Positions 49,582 to 58,923 of a stretch of DNA of 64,000 bases are shown here, one piece after another; positions within the stretch are counted from its first letter, which is position 1; each line of letters opens with the position of its first letter. The position numbers were made by a program, and so were the translations under genes. Where the stretch lies: NCBI GenBank assembly GCA_963790505.1, contig CAWBOT010000005.1:1116001-1180000 (forward strand). The letters are read 5' to 3'. This DNA is from Acidisarcina sp963790505. GTDB lineage: Bacteria; Acidobacteriota; Terriglobia; Terriglobales; Acidobacteriaceae. The notes under the pieces are model-generated. The model did no database searches and was not told the DNA's origin. It saw only the letters and a program-made list of their open reading frames with translations.

Positions 49582-52509
49582 ATGGAGCGGGAGATTGCCG
49601 CCAGGAGCGGACCGGCACCCGGGACAAAACTCGGCCGCTATGAGATCGTCAGGCCGCTGGGCTCGGGCGCCATGGGCATGGTCCTTCTCGCCCACGACGA
49701 AAAGCTCGATCGGGATGTGGCGATCAAAATTCTTGCTCCCGGGGTCTTTGCCGGCGATGAGGCGCGCTCGCGTTTTCGTCGAGAAGCGATGGCGCTCGCC
49801 AAGCTGAGCCACGCCAATATCGCCGCGGTTTATGACGTCGACGAACACGACGGCGTCGACTATATCGTGATGGAGTGGGTACAGGGTGAGACGCTCGCGG
49901 CCAAGCTGGCGAGTGGTCCGCTTGCCGTAAGAGACGCGACATCGATTGCGTTGCAGATCGCCCAGGCGCTTGAGGAGGCCCACGAGCGCGGCGTGGTCCA
50001 CCGCGACCTCAAACCTGCGAACGTGATGATCACGCCGAAGGGGCAGGCGAAGGTGCTCGACTTCGGCCTGGCAAAACTTCTCATTTCATCGGCGACCGAT
50101 GCGACGCATTCCATGCTGGAGACACGCGGACTTGCGGGTACTCCGCTCTACATGTCGCCTGAGCAGGTGCATGGCAGCAGCCTCGACGCCCGCACCGACC
50201 TGTGGAGCCTGGGCGTGGTGTACTACGAGATGCTCGCCGGGCGCGCACCCTTTCAAACGCAGAGCATTGCCATGGTGTTGCGTGCGATTGCTGAAGAAGC
50301 CGCGGCACCGGTGCGTGAATTGCGACCAGACGCACCACCGCTTGCCGAAAAGATCGTTGCGCGGGCTCTCGAGAAAGATCCGAACTTGCGCTACCAGTCG
50401 GCTGCGGAGATGGTTCGCGATGCATCGGAGTTGCTGACACGGTTGAGCGCGTCATCGCTCGAGGAGAGGCCGGCGAAGCGATCGTCGCGTCAAATCCTGA
50501 TTGCGTTCGCGATCGGACTGCTGCTGGCGGCCGCGGCCGGAGTGTGGCTCTACCATCGCGCATCGGAGCGGCGTTGGGCGCGCGAAGAGGCGCTTCCGCA
50601 GGTCAACTCTCTGCTGGCCGCAAACAAACCCCTCGCCGCCTTTGGCCTGCTCGAGCGCGCGCAGAAATATCTGCCCGCCGATCCGGAGTTCGAGCAGATC
50701 GCGGGAGCCAACTCCACGGTTGTCTCAGTCTCTTCTTCGCCGTCGGGTGCGACGGTCGAGATTCAGGATTACCTCACGCCGGACGCACCCTGGCATCGTG
50801 TTGGCGTAACGCCGCTTGAGAATGTCACCATTCCGGACGGATACTTTCGCTGGAAGGTGTCAAAGGCGGGTAGCGGCGAGTTGCTGGTTGCGCCTGAGAC
50901 CGGCTCTACGATGAACTTTGCGCTTGACGCATCGAAAGCCTTGCCCGAGGGGATGGTCTACTCGCCGGGAGGTAGCTGGAGCAGTTATGTCGGCTTCATT
51001 GGCTGGGCAGGGCCTTACAAGCTTCCGGCGTATTATGTCGACCGCTACGAGGTCACTAATCGCGAATATCAGAAATTCGTCGACAGCGGCGGGTACGAGA
51101 AACAGAACTACTGGCAAGAGAGATTCACTCGCGATGGCCGCGAGCTTCCGTGGAGCGAGGCGGTGGCGCAGTTCCGCGATTCGACTGGCCGACCGGGGCC
51201 GTCGACATGGGTCGGAGGTCATTACCCCGAAGGGCAGGCAGACTTCCCGGTCAGCGGCGTTAGCTGGTTCGAGGCCTCCGCCTATGCCGTATACGCCGGA
51301 AAGCGGTTGCCAGTGATGGCGCAGCGGTTTCAGATGGGGCCACCCGAGGTTGCGGGTTATACCGTGCAGGAGAGCAACATCGCGGGGAGCGGGCTCGCGG
51401 CGGCCGGCGCATTCAAGGGCCTCGGGCCATACGGCACCTACGATCTTGCGGGCAATGTCCGCGAGTGGATAGCGAACCCGGTTGACGAGGACCTCCGCTT
51501 CATTCTCGGCGGCTCATGGAGGTCGCCCACTTATCTCTACTCGAGCCCGGAAGCGTTGTCGCCCTTCGATCGCTCCGACGCCAACGGCTTCCGCTGCGTC
51601 AAGAATCTCGGCCCAATGCCTGAAGATGCCGCGCTGCCGGTCAAGCGCGCCGTCCGCGATTTTGCCAAATTCAAGCCGGTATCGGACGAGGTCTTCCACG
51701 CCTACTCGCTTCTGTATGAATACCAGAAATCGCCGCTCAATCCGAAGAGTGAGGGCGTCGTCAAAGAGACTGTTGATTGGCGTGAAGAGAAAGTCAGCTT
51801 CGATGCGGCCTACAATGGCGAGCGCATGTCGGCATATCTGTTTCTGCCGAAGAATGTAAAGCCGCCGTATCAGACGGTCCTGTTCTTCCCCAGTGCGCGA
51901 GTGATGTTCCTGCCTGACAGCCACAACAGCCGAGTGCTGGGCGACGTGAAGTTCTTCGATTACATCGTTCAGAGCGGCCGCGCGGTAATGTATCCGATCT
52001 ATGAGGACACGTACGAACGCCGGACCAAAGAATCTCTTCCGGGCGGAGCGCAAAATGTCGAGCTCACCAGCGACTGGTATAAAGACGCTGCTCGCTCGCT
52101 CGATTACCTCGCGACGCGCAATGACATCGACAGCAGCAAGCTCGCTTATCTTGGCGTCAGCATGGGCTCGGCCGACGGCGTAATTATTTCGACTCTGTTG
52201 CAAGACCGGCTGAAAACGGCCATCTTCCTCGATGGTGGATATTTCCTCGATCGTGCTCCCGCGGGCGGCGACCAGGCAGACTTCGCTCCGCGCATGAAGA
52301 AGCCTGTCCTGATGGTGAACGGGCGCTACGATTACACCTTTTCGCTTGAAAAGGCACAGAACCCGCTCTTTGCCATGCTGGGCACGCCGGAGAAGGATAA
52401 AGTCCACATCATCCTCGAGACCCCGCATGATGTGACCTTGCAGCGTCCGCAGCTGGTCAAGGCGGTGCTGGATTGGCTGGATAAGTATCTGGGACGGGTG
52501 GGGGGCTGA
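49582..52509 (+). CDS. Transmembrane Ser/Thr kinase fused to PEGA, SUMF1-like and alpha/beta-hydrolase domains
   Basis: This 975-residue protein has a cytoplasmic protein kinase (20-290) with a complete active site: G-loop GSGAMG, Lys49, HRD with Asp142 and Asn147, DFG at 160-162, SPEQ. One transmembrane helix (303-324) leads to a periplasmic PEGA domain (378-450), a SUMF1/FGE-like domain (455-675; YYVDRYEVTNREYQKFV, FPVSGVSWFEASAYA, GTYDLAGNVREWI, RFILGGSWRS, NGFRCVKN) and an alpha/beta-hydrolase (690-975) with Ser860 in GVSMG, Asp917 and His949. The SUMF1-like domain lacks the catalytic Cys pair after GGSW and has a degenerate LPTEAEWE motif, so it likely binds rather than oxidises. A membrane sensor kinase with a periplasmic esterase-like module is the best reading. 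Confidence 0.92.
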   Translation: MEREIAARSGPAPGTKLGRYEIVRPLGSGAMGMVLLAHDEKLDRDVAIKILAPGVFAGDEARSRFRREAMALAKLSHANIAAVYDVDEHDGVDYIVMEWVQGETLAAKLASGPLAVRDATSIALQIAQALEEAHERGVVHRDLKPANVMITPKGQAKVLDFGLAKLLISSATDATHSMLETRGLAGTPLYMSPEQVHGSSLDARTDLWSLGVVYYEMLAGRAPFQTQSIAMVLRAIAEEAAAPVRELRPDAPPLAEKIVARALEKDPNLRYQSAAEMVRDASELLTRLSASSLEERPAKRSSRQILIAFAIGLLLAAAAGVWLYHRASERRWAREEALPQVNSLLAANKPLAAFGLLERAQKYLPADPEFEQIAGANSTVVSVSSSPSGATVEIQDYLTPDAPWHRVGVTPLENVTIPDGYFRWKVSKAGSGELLVAPETGSTMNFALDASKALPEGMVYSPGGSWSSYVGFIGWAGPYKLPAYYVDRYEVTNREYQKFVDSGGYEKQNYWQERFTRDGRELPWSEAVAQFRDSTGRPGPSTWVGGHYPEGQADFPVSGVSWFEASAYAVYAGKRLPVMAQRFQMGPPEVAGYTVQESNIAGSGLAAAGAFKGLGPYGTYDLAGNVREWIANPVDEDLRFILGGSWRSPTYLYSSPEALSPFDRSDANGFRCVKNLGPMPEDAALPVKRAVRDFAKFKPVSDEVFHAYSLLYEYQKSPLNPKSEGVVKETVDWREEKVSFDAAYNGERMSAYLFLPKNVKPPYQTVLFFPSARVMFLPDSHNSRVLGDVKFFDYIVQSGRAVMYPIYEDTYERRTKESLPGGAQNVELTSDWYKDAARSLDYLATRNDIDSSKLAYLGVSMGSADGVIISTLLQDRLKTAIFLDGGYFLDRAPAGGDQADFAPRMKKPVLMVNGRYDYTFSLEKAQNPLFAMLGTPEKDKVHIILETPHDVTLQRPQLVKAVLDWLDKYLGRVGG

Positions 52510-52572
52510 GGCGGGTTGCGAGTCGGCGTCCCCGATATGATGCTCCGGTTGTAAAATATAAGTTGAGGAATT

Positions 52573-53823
52573 ATGCCGGAAATCTTTCGCAGGAAGACCG
52601 TTTCAGCCATGGTGGGGAGCGTCCGCGTGGGCGGGGATGCGCCTGTCGTGGTGCAGTCGATGACCAACACCGATACCGCCGATGTCGTCGGGACGGTGCA
52701 GCAGGTGGCTGCCCTGGCGGCCGCTGGCTCAGAGCTGGTGCGGGTGACGGTCAACAATGACGAAGCCGCGAAGGCGGTGCCATACATCGTCGACGGGCTG
52801 GCGCGGTCGGGCGTCTTCGTGCCGATCATCGGCGACTTTCATTACAACGGGCATCTGCTTCTGAAGAAGTATCCGGAGTGCGCGCGGGCGCTGGCGAAGT
52901 ATCGCATCAATCCGGGCAATGTCTCGATTGGGCGCAAGGACGATGACAACTTCCGCACCATGATCGAGTGCGCGGTCGAGAACCAGAAGCCGGTGCGGAT
53001 TGGGGTGAACTGGGGTTCGCTCGACCAGGCGCTGCTGACGCGGATGATGGACCAGAATTCGAAGCTTGCTGAGCCGCTCGACGCCCGCGACGTGATGATG
53101 GAGGCGATGGTGGTGAGCGCGCTCGATTCCGCTGCTGCCGCCGAGCGTTATGGGCTGCGCCGCGACCAGATTATTCTGAGCGCCAAGGTGAGCGGGGTCC
53201 GCGACCTGATCGATGTGTATGAGGTGCTGGCCTCACGGTGTGATTATTCGCTGCATCTCGGACTGACCGAAGCAGGTATGGGCATGAAGGGGATTGTCGC
53301 CTCGGCGGCTGGACTCGCTCCGCTGCTGCTGAAGGGGATTGGCGATACGATCCGGGTTTCGCTGACGCCTAGCCCTGGTGGAGATCGTTCAGAAGAAGTA
53401 AGAACCGCGCAGCAGATTTTGCAGTCGCTCGGGATTCGCAGCTTTACTCCGCAGGTTACTGCCTGCCCAGGGTGCGGACGGACGACGAGCACCTTCTTCC
53501 AGGAGCTTGCCGAGCAGATCCAGAGCTATCTGCGCGATACGATGCCGCAGTGGCGGGAACAATATTCGGGCGTTGAAGAGATGAAGGTTGCGGTGATGGG
53601 CTGCATTGTCAATGGGCCGGGCGAATCGAAGCATGCCAACATCGGCATCTCGCTGCCGGGCACTGCCGAGGAGCCGAAGGCTCCGGTGTATATCGATGGG
53701 CGGCTGGCGGTGACGTTGCGCGGCGATGGAATCATTCCGGAGTTCAAGACGATCCTGAATGATTACGTCGAGCGGAGGTATGGCAACTCCGCGGTCGAGA
53801 ACCAGCTGGTCGAAGTTAGCTAG
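52573..53823 (+). CDS. ispG: 4-hydroxy-3-methylbut-2-enyl diphosphate synthase (IspG/GcpE)
   Basis: IspG converts methylerythritol cyclodiphosphate to HMBPP in the MEP isoprenoid pathway, using a 4Fe-4S cluster. The protein (416 residues) starts RRKTVSAMVGSVRVGGDAP, includes QSMTNTDTADV and VPIIGDFHYN in the TIM barrel, and ends with the cluster ligands CPGCGRTT and GCIVNGPGESKHANIG. TTGAGG precedes the ATG at 52573. The compact bacterial form without the plant-type insert is present. It lies 63 bases after the kinase fusion gene but is probably independently expressed. Confidence 0.96.
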   Translation: MPEIFRRKTVSAMVGSVRVGGDAPVVVQSMTNTDTADVVGTVQQVAALAAAGSELVRVTVNNDEAAKAVPYIVDGLARSGVFVPIIGDFHYNGHLLLKKYPECARALAKYRINPGNVSIGRKDDDNFRTMIECAVENQKPVRIGVNWGSLDQALLTRMMDQNSKLAEPLDARDVMMEAMVVSALDSAAAAERYGLRRDQIILSAKVSGVRDLIDVYEVLASRCDYSLHLGLTEAGMGMKGIVASAAGLAPLLLKGIGDTIRVSLTPSPGGDRSEEVRTAQQILQSLGIRSFTPQVTACPGCGRTTSTFFQELAEQIQSYLRDTMPQWREQYSGVEEMKVAVMGCIVNGPGESKHANIGISLPGTAEEPKAPVYIDGRLAVTLRGDGIIPEFKTILNDYVERRYGNSAVENQLVEVS

Positions 53824-53828
53824 GGCGA

Positions 53829-55151
53829 TCAGGCCGGCGGCACTTCCGTCGGACTGGCAGATGCGGTGAGATCGTCGTCCCGGGTTTCGCGGATCGAGAG
53901 CAAGCCGATCAGCGTCAGCACCGCTGCGGACGTCAAGTAATAGCCCACGTAGTTGATTCCATAGGTCTTGCCCAGCCACGTCGCGATGTACGGGGCGAGC
54001 GAGGCGCCGAGGATACCCGCGAAGCTGAACGCGAGCGAGCTTCCGGTATAGCGCACGGCTGTTGGGAATAGCTCGGAGATGACCGTTCCGAGCGGCCCAT
54101 ACGTCATGCCGGCTAGCAACAAGCCGATAGCCATCATGCTCATCGCTCCTACGGCCCCGCGCACGAAGAGCGGCCCGAGACACAAGCCGAAGACAGCGAT
54201 TGCTGCGTTGGCCCAGAGCATCGCGCTGCGACGCCCCCGCTCCGCGAGCATCGCTGAGAGGGGAATCGTGATGGCGAATGCGGGGATGCAACAGAGCTGC
54301 ATCAGAAGGAACTTGCTGCGGCTGAAGCCGAGGGCGCTAGTGCCCCAGGAGAGCGCGAAGACGGTCATCAGGTAAAAGATGACAAAAGTCGCGAGCGAAA
54401 CGAAGATGCCTGCGACCAGCGTACCGGGGTAGCGACGGACCAATGCCAGGATCGGAAAGCCCACTTGTTCGCCGCGGCTGCGTGCCTGCTCGAAGACCGG
54501 TGTCTCGGTGAGCGCCAACCTTACGTAGAGCCCAAGAAGGACGAGCACTGAGCTGGCGAGGAAAGGCAGTCGCCATCCGTACGAGAAGAACTGGTCGTTG
54601 GTGAGCCAGCGCGATAAGAGCAGAAAGACGCCACTGGAGAAGAAGAGTCCGATGGGTGCTCCGAGCTGAGGGAACATGCCATACCAGGCGCGCTTGCGCG
54701 GCGGAGCGTTTTCGACGGCAAGCAGCACGGCGCCGCCCCATTCGCCGCCGAGGCCGAGCCCCTGGCCAAAGCGGCAGAGGACGAGCAGCAGTGGAGCGAG
54801 CACGCCGATCGTTCGGTACGTCGGCAAGAGGCCGATGGCGACCGTGGAAATGCCCATCGCCGACAAGGCGAGCACCAATGTCGTCTTTCGGCCGATGCGG
54901 TCACCGTAGTGGCCGAAGAGCGCGGAGCCGATGGGACGAGCGACGAATGCGATCGCGAAGGTGGCGAGTGAGGCCAGTGTCGCAGCGGACGGATCTTCCT
55001 TTGGAAAGAAGAGGTGCGGAAAGGCCAGCACTGCCGCCGTCGCGTAGATGTAAAAGTCGAAGAACTCGATGGTTGTGCCAATGAGGCTGGCGAAAAGGAC
55101 CTGGCTTGGGGTGTTGAGCGGCTTTATGACCTTGGCGGGGGTGGCGTTCAT
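53829..55151 (-). CDS. MFS transporter, metabolite:H+ symporter family
   Basis: Start at the Met at 55151 (ATCGGAG upstream); the frame extends to 55178 without reason. About 440 residues and 12 hydrophobic segments. FASLIGTTIEFFDFYIYATAAVLAFPHLFFP in TM1 and the loop GHYGDRIGRKTTL, then RFGQGLGLGGEWGGAVLL, are the MHS family signature (ShiA/KgtP/ProP-like), which imports dicarboxylates, shikimate or osmolytes with protons. The substrate is unknown. Convergent with ispG (5 bases between stops). Confidence 0.9.
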   Translation of the reverse strand: MNATPAKVIKPLNTPSQVLFASLIGTTIEFFDFYIYATAAVLAFPHLFFPKEDPSAATLASLATFAIAFVARPIGSALFGHYGDRIGRKTTLVLALSAMGISTVAIGLLPTYRTIGVLAPLLLVLCRFGQGLGLGGEWGGAVLLAVENAPPRKRAWYGMFPQLGAPIGLFFSSGVFLLLSRWLTNDQFFSYGWRLPFLASSVLVLLGLYVRLALTETPVFEQARSRGEQVGFPILALVRRYPGTLVAGIFVSLATFVIFYLMTVFALSWGTSALGFSRSKFLLMQLCCIPAFAITIPLSAMLAERGRRSAMLWANAAIAVFGLCLGPLFVRGAVGAMSMMAIGLLLAGMTYGPLGTVISELFPTAVRYTGSSLAFSFAGILGASLAPYIATWLGKTYGINYVGYYLTSAAVLTLIGLLSIRETRDDDLTASASPTEVPPA

Positions 55152-55321
55152 CGAATCTCCGATGATCCAGCGAACCACAGGATGCGGGCCATGTCCAGCC
55201 GGGCAATTCCCAAAATGAACCTGTCGCCGACGGAATTCTGTTTCTACGGCTGCTCATGCGTCCCGCCAGCTGATAGTTTGGTTTCACTCTTCCAAATACT
55301 GACGGGGATTGAGGCTGGTCG

Positions 55322-55821
55322 ATGCGGAGGATATTGTGGCTCTGCGTGGCGGTTGGCGGGATGGCCGTTTCCGCGCCGCGCTGTTTTGCGGCATCGCGGC
55401 CTTGTTATGCGCCACTCGAAGCGGGGCAGCATTTGAACCAGGATGTCTGCATCCATGCCCATGTTTACGAGGTAATAGAACTGGCCGACGGGACGCGGTT
55501 TCTGGATGTTTGCAGTGCGGAGACTTCTGATGAGCCTGCCATTTCACGATCATCAGCCTGCGCCAGGATCGCAAAGAGGTTGGCGGGCTGGACTCGCTAC
55601 GCAGCCAGGAGATCGAGATTCGCGGAACGGTACATTCCTTCGCCGAACGCAGCGGGATCATTCTGAGCGAGGCGCGGCAGCTGCATGGCGGAGCGGAGAA
55701 GTTTCGGCCTAATCCGGCGCTGATCAAGGGATTTTCGGCGGCGGACGGGAAGTCGGCCTTCGACGATCCCGCGTTCAAGAGCGGGGGACATCATCATAAG
55801 TCGACGACGGCTACGCGCTGA
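55322..55821 (+). pseudogene. Exported OB-fold-like hypothetical protein, one frameshift
   Basis: Start at the ATG at 55322 after TTGAGG. Signal peptide MRRILWLCVAVGGMAVSAPRCFA. The mature part reads VCIHAHVYEVIELADGTRFLDVCSAETSDE, then one missing base near 55533. The other frame continues CHFTIISLRQDRKEV, SLRSQEIEIRGTVHSFAERSGIILSEARQL and a His-rich end (GGHHHKSTTATR) with TGA at 55819-55821. The pattern of short strands with IEIRGTVHSFAERSGIIL is OB-fold-like (compare small exported nucleic-acid-binding OB proteins), but no function can be assigned. It converges on pqqE with 3 bases between stops. Confidence 0.7.
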
Positions 55822-55824
55822 AGT

Positions 55825-56910
55825 TTAGCCTCTCCAGATTGGGAGGAGATCGGGCGTTGAACTTCGCAGCGGCTGCAGGAGGTCGTGGTGGGGGCTGTAG
55901 CTGCAGACGGGGTCGATTGCCTCGGCGTCGCCAGTGAGCATGTAAGCCTGGCAGCGGCAACCGCCGAAGTCCTTTTCTTTGCGTGGGCAGGCGAGGCAGG
56001 TGCCGGACATCCAGGCGTCGCCGCGAAAACGGTTGAAGGCGGGCGAAGAGTTCCATAGCCAGGCGAGGTCGTGCTCGCGGACGTTGTCGAAGTGCAGCCC
56101 GGGGATGACGGCGGCGGCGTGGCAGGGCATCGCCTGGCCGATGGGGTCGATGAGGATCATCTGTCGTCCCCAGCCGCCGACGCAGGCCTTGGGGAAGCTT
56201 GCGTAGTAGTCGGGGAAGACGGCCTCGAGGTGGATCTTGCCCTTGAGCCGCTGGCGCGCGGACTCGACGATGGGGATCGAGCGGTCGACCTGTTCCTGGC
56301 TGGGCATGAGTAATCCGCGGTTCTTGAGAGCCCAGCCGTAGTACTGTACGTGGGCGATTTCGAGGCGGTCGGGATTGAGATCTTCGGCGAGCGCAATGAA
56401 GGCTTCGAGGCGGTCGAGGTTCATGCGGTGGACGACGAGGTTCACTGTGAAGGCAAGCGGATAGCGCTTGAGGACCGGGACGAGAGCCAGCTTGAGGGCG
56501 TGGGAACGGGCACCGGCGATGTGGTTCGCCGAAACTTCGTCGATGTCCTGAAAGCTGAGCTGCAGGTGTTCGAGGCCGGCGTCGACGAGCGTCGCGAGGC
56601 GGTCCTCGCTGAGTCCGACGCCGGAGGTGATCATGTTGACGTAGAGGCCCGCGGCGCGGGCGGACTTAATGAGCTCGGGCAGGTCTTTGCGAGCGAGCGG
56701 TTCTCCGCCGGTGAGGTGCAGGTGCAGGATGCCCAGCTTGGCCGCCTGGTCGAAGACGCGCTGCCAGTCTTTGGTGCTCAGCTCTTCTTCGGCGCGCTGC
56801 ATCTCGAGCGGGTTGGAGCAGTAGAGGCAGTGCAAGGGGCAACGGTGGGTGACCTCCGCGATCAGCGAGAAGGGCTTGTAGATCGCCGAATTCTGAACGG
56901 CTACGTTCAT
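55825..56910 (-). CDS. pqqE: PqqA peptide cyclase PqqE (radical SAM)
   Basis: PqqE forms the C-C crosslink between the Glu and Tyr of PqqA, using S-adenosylmethionine. The radical-SAM cluster motif CPLHCLYC (Cys24, Cys28, Cys31) is followed by LHLTGGEPLARKDL and the SPASM region with CVGGWG, MPCHAAAVIPGL, the Cys-rich GTCLACPRKEKDFGGCRC and PVCSY. The protein has 361 residues, the usual size. Last gene of the operon; a gap of 65 bases with a repeat hairpin separates it from pqqD. Confidence 0.96.
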   Translation of the reverse strand: MNVAVQNSAIYKPFSLIAEVTHRCPLHCLYCSNPLEMQRAEEELSTKDWQRVFDQAAKLGILHLHLTGGEPLARKDLPELIKSARAAGLYVNMITSGVGLSEDRLATLVDAGLEHLQLSFQDIDEVSANHIAGARSHALKLALVPVLKRYPLAFTVNLVVHRMNLDRLEAFIALAEDLNPDRLEIAHVQYYGWALKNRGLLMPSQEQVDRSIPIVESARQRLKGKIHLEAVFPDYYASFPKACVGGWGRQMILIDPIGQAMPCHAAAVIPGLHFDNVREHDLAWLWNSSPAFNRFRGDAWMSGTCLACPRKEKDFGGCRCQAYMLTGDAEAIDPVCSYSPHHDLLQPLRSSTPDLLPIWRG

Positions 56911-56926
56911 ATCGAGATTTCATCGT

Positions 56927-56963
56927 TCCACCCTTTCGCAAAGAACGCGAAGGGATGGGGCAC
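56927..56963 (+). repeat. Intergenic hairpin repeat between pqqD and pqqE
   Basis: CCCTT-T-CGC (56931-56939) pairs with GCG-AAGGG (56947-56954), extended by CCA/TGG around a mismatch, and continues as ATGGGGCACG. The only member of the GGGGCACCC hairpin family inside an operon. It may shape read-through or mRNA stability between pqqD and pqqE. Confidence 0.7.
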
Positions 56964-56975
56964 GAGGTTCGTTTC

Positions 56976-57242
56976 TTAGACTTGCGTCTTAACCACGCCG
57001 CGCTCTTCCATGCGGTTAAGCAGACCGAGGGTGTCCTCGAGCATCTTCTCTCTTGGCGCGCCGGAATATTCCTGCAGCAGTTGATCGACAATCTCCGTGA
57101 CGCTACGCTTGCCGTCGACTTGCGCGAGGACGTCGTGTGCCGGGCCGGCAAGATTGAGGGTGCCTTCTGGAACCAGAAGGATCGGTTCACTGGCATGAAG
57201 GCGGCAGCCGGGGGCAAGCTTCGGAATGGAATTCAGGTCCAT
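56976..57242 (-). CDS. pqqD: PqqD, PqqA-binding chaperone
   Basis: PqqD binds the PqqA peptide and presents it to PqqE. The start at 57242 (MDLNSIPKLAPGCRL) fits the family; the frame is open further upstream inside pqqC. The 88-residue winged-helix-like domain shows LAPGCRLH, then ILLVPEGTLNLAGPAHDVLAQVDG, SVTEIVDQLLQEYSG and MLEDTLGLLNRMEERGVV. It starts 8 bases after the pqqC stop. Confidence 0.93.
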   Translation of the reverse strand: MDLNSIPKLAPGCRLHASEPILLVPEGTLNLAGPAHDVLAQVDGKRSVTEIVDQLLQEYSGAPREKMLEDTLGLLNRMEERGVVKTQV

Positions 57243-57250
57243 GATTGTTC

Positions 57251-58018
57251 TTACGTATTCTCGTTGGGGACGAAGCAGCCGGGAGGAATGTTTCCCGGGT
57301 TCACGTAGGCATAGTCGATGGCGTCGAGCTGCGCCCAGAGAATCTCGCACTTGCGCTGCAGCGCGCCGATGACCTGCTCCTGTTCAGCACGGGTCTTGGC
57401 GTGGGTTCCGACGTAGTCGAGCGCGAAAGCGGCGTCTTCTGGCGCCTGGCTGAGGCGGCCTTCGAAATAGGCGAGACCGGGAATCAGGTAGGGGTAGTGG
57501 ATGCGCATCTGGTCCATGCGCAGAGAGATCAGGTCGCGGGAGAAAAGCTCGGTAAGCGAAGAGGCGACAGCGACGAGCAGCGAGTTGTCGCGGACAAGCG
57601 CAAGATAGGCGTCGACGGCGAAGATGACTCCGGGAAGGATGCCCACGCAGGAGATCACATAATCGCGATCGCAGCCGGTGGCTTCGGCGAGCTGGATCCA
57701 TTTCTCGACACCGCCGTAGCCGTCCTGATCTCCGTCATGATCGAGGATGCGTTTGCGCCACGCACGGCGGAAGGCCGGGTCGCCGCTCTTGGCCAGCACG
57801 AGCGCGTCTTTGATCGGGATACGGCTCTGGTAGTAGTAGCGGTTGAGCGCCCAGGCCTGTAGTTGGCCGCGGGTGAGTTCGCCCTTGTGCATGCGCAGAT
57901 GGAAGGGGTGCCGATGGTGGTAACGGGCCTCGCCGACTGCGCGCAGGCGGTCGTGCAGCTCCGGCCTGGTGAGGAGTTCGCCATCTGTAACTGCCGCGGT
58001 TGCTAGTTCAGTTGCCAT
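57251..58018 (-). CDS. pqqC: Pyrroloquinoline-quinone synthase PqqC
   Basis: PqqC catalyses the final cofactor-free ring closure and eight-electron oxidation that yields PQQ. The 255-residue all-helical, haem-oxygenase-like protein shows YHHRHPFHLRMHKGEL, QAWALNRYYYQSRIPIKDA, GGVEKWIQLAEATG, LTELFSRDLISLRMDQMRIHYPYL and the C-terminal LDAIDYAYVNPG. Active-site His, Tyr and Arg positions of known enzymes are represented (HRHPFH, RYYYQSR, HYPY). It overlaps pqqB by 16 bases. Confidence 0.96.
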   Translation of the reverse strand: MATELATAAVTDGELLTRPELHDRLRAVGEARYHHRHPFHLRMHKGELTRGQLQAWALNRYYYQSRIPIKDALVLAKSGDPAFRRAWRKRILDHDGDQDGYGGVEKWIQLAEATGCDRDYVISCVGILPGVIFAVDAYLALVRDNSLLVAVASSLTELFSRDLISLRMDQMRIHYPYLIPGLAYFEGRLSQAPEDAAFALDYVGTHAKTRAEQEQVIGALQRKCEILWAQLDAIDYAYVNPGNIPPGCFVPNENT

Positions 58019-58920
58019 CCGTCATGTCCTATTTGCCAGCCTGCATCGATGAGGTATTTATATTCTGCGCTTCGGGAGTCGAGCACCGGGTTGGTGTTGT
58101 TGATGTGGACGAAGATTTTCCTGGGCGCAGTAATCTGAGCGAGGCGAGCGATTGTGCCGTCTTCGCCGCTCATGGGAATGTGGCCGATGGACCGCGCCAG
58201 CGGCGTGCCGGCATGAGTGTTGCTCAGCTCAGCATCGCTCCAGAAGGTGCCGTCGATCAGAACGACGTCACAGCTGTTGTAAATATCGAGAAGCTCTTCG
58301 TTGATCTCGGGAAGCGAAGGAGTATAGGCGATGCGGCGGCCGGCCGACTGGCCGTCGGACTCGATGACCAGGCCGAGGCTGATCTGACCGGGATCGCTGA
58401 TGTCGAGGCCCTTCGCGTAGAACGGCAGGGAGGCGATCATGGGTCTTGGTGTGCAGGTAATTCCGGGGGCCGGCTGAAAGGGAACGCCGGGGATAATTGG
58501 AGTCCACGTGAGCTGATCGGGAACGCGCTGCAACATACGGAAGAAGCTATTGGCTTCGAGAACCTGCCGCACAAGCGGAGTTGCGTAGACATGCAGGGGT
58601 TGAAATTCCCTCAGGAGCAGCAGCCCCAGCACCTGATCGAGGTCGGCGCTGGTCAGGATGATGCTCTTGATGGCTGTATTACGTCTGCCTTGAGATGGCG
58701 AGGGCTGCAGCTCGGGGTTCGCCTCGATCTGAAACCTCAGATCGGGCGAGGCGTTGATAAGAGTCCAGCCTTGACCATCTGCGGAAAAAGCGGCCTGAAG
58801 TTGCAGGCGCGGCGGGGAAAGTTCTGGATGGGTTCGGGAAAGATGGCAGAGCGGGCAGGCGCAGTTCCACTGGGGGATGCCGCCACCGGCAGCAGTCCCC
58901 AGCAGTTTGAATTTCAGCAA
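58003..58920 (-). CDS. pqqB: PqqB, metallo-beta-lactamase-fold hydroxylase of PQQ synthesis
   Basis: PqqB has a metallo-beta-lactamase fold and is an iron-dependent hydroxylase acting on the Glu-Tyr diamino acid in the pathway. The 305-residue sequence starts MLKFKLLGTAAGGGIPQWNCACPLC, which includes the Cys-x-Cys-x-x-Cys zinc site, and continues with NASPDLRFQIEANPEL, ILTSADLDQVLGLLLLREF, the short-loop region TCTPRPMIASLPFY, VVLIDGTFW, IGHIPMSGEDG and FVHINNTNPVLD. It begins 3 bases after the pqqA stop, so it is translated from the same message. Confidence 0.95.
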   Translation of the reverse strand: MLKFKLLGTAAGGGIPQWNCACPLCHLSRTHPELSPPRLQLQAAFSADGQGWTLINASPDLRFQIEANPELQPSPSQGRRNTAIKSIILTSADLDQVLGLLLLREFQPLHVYATPLVRQVLEANSFFRMLQRVPDQLTWTPIIPGVPFQPAPGITCTPRPMIASLPFYAKGLDISDPGQISLGLVIESDGQSAGRRIAYTPSLPEINEELLDIYNSCDVVLIDGTFWSDAELSNTHAGTPLARSIGHIPMSGEDGTIARLAQITAPRKIFVHINNTNPVLDSRSAEYKYLIDAGWQIGHDGWQLN

Positions 58921-58923
58921 CGA

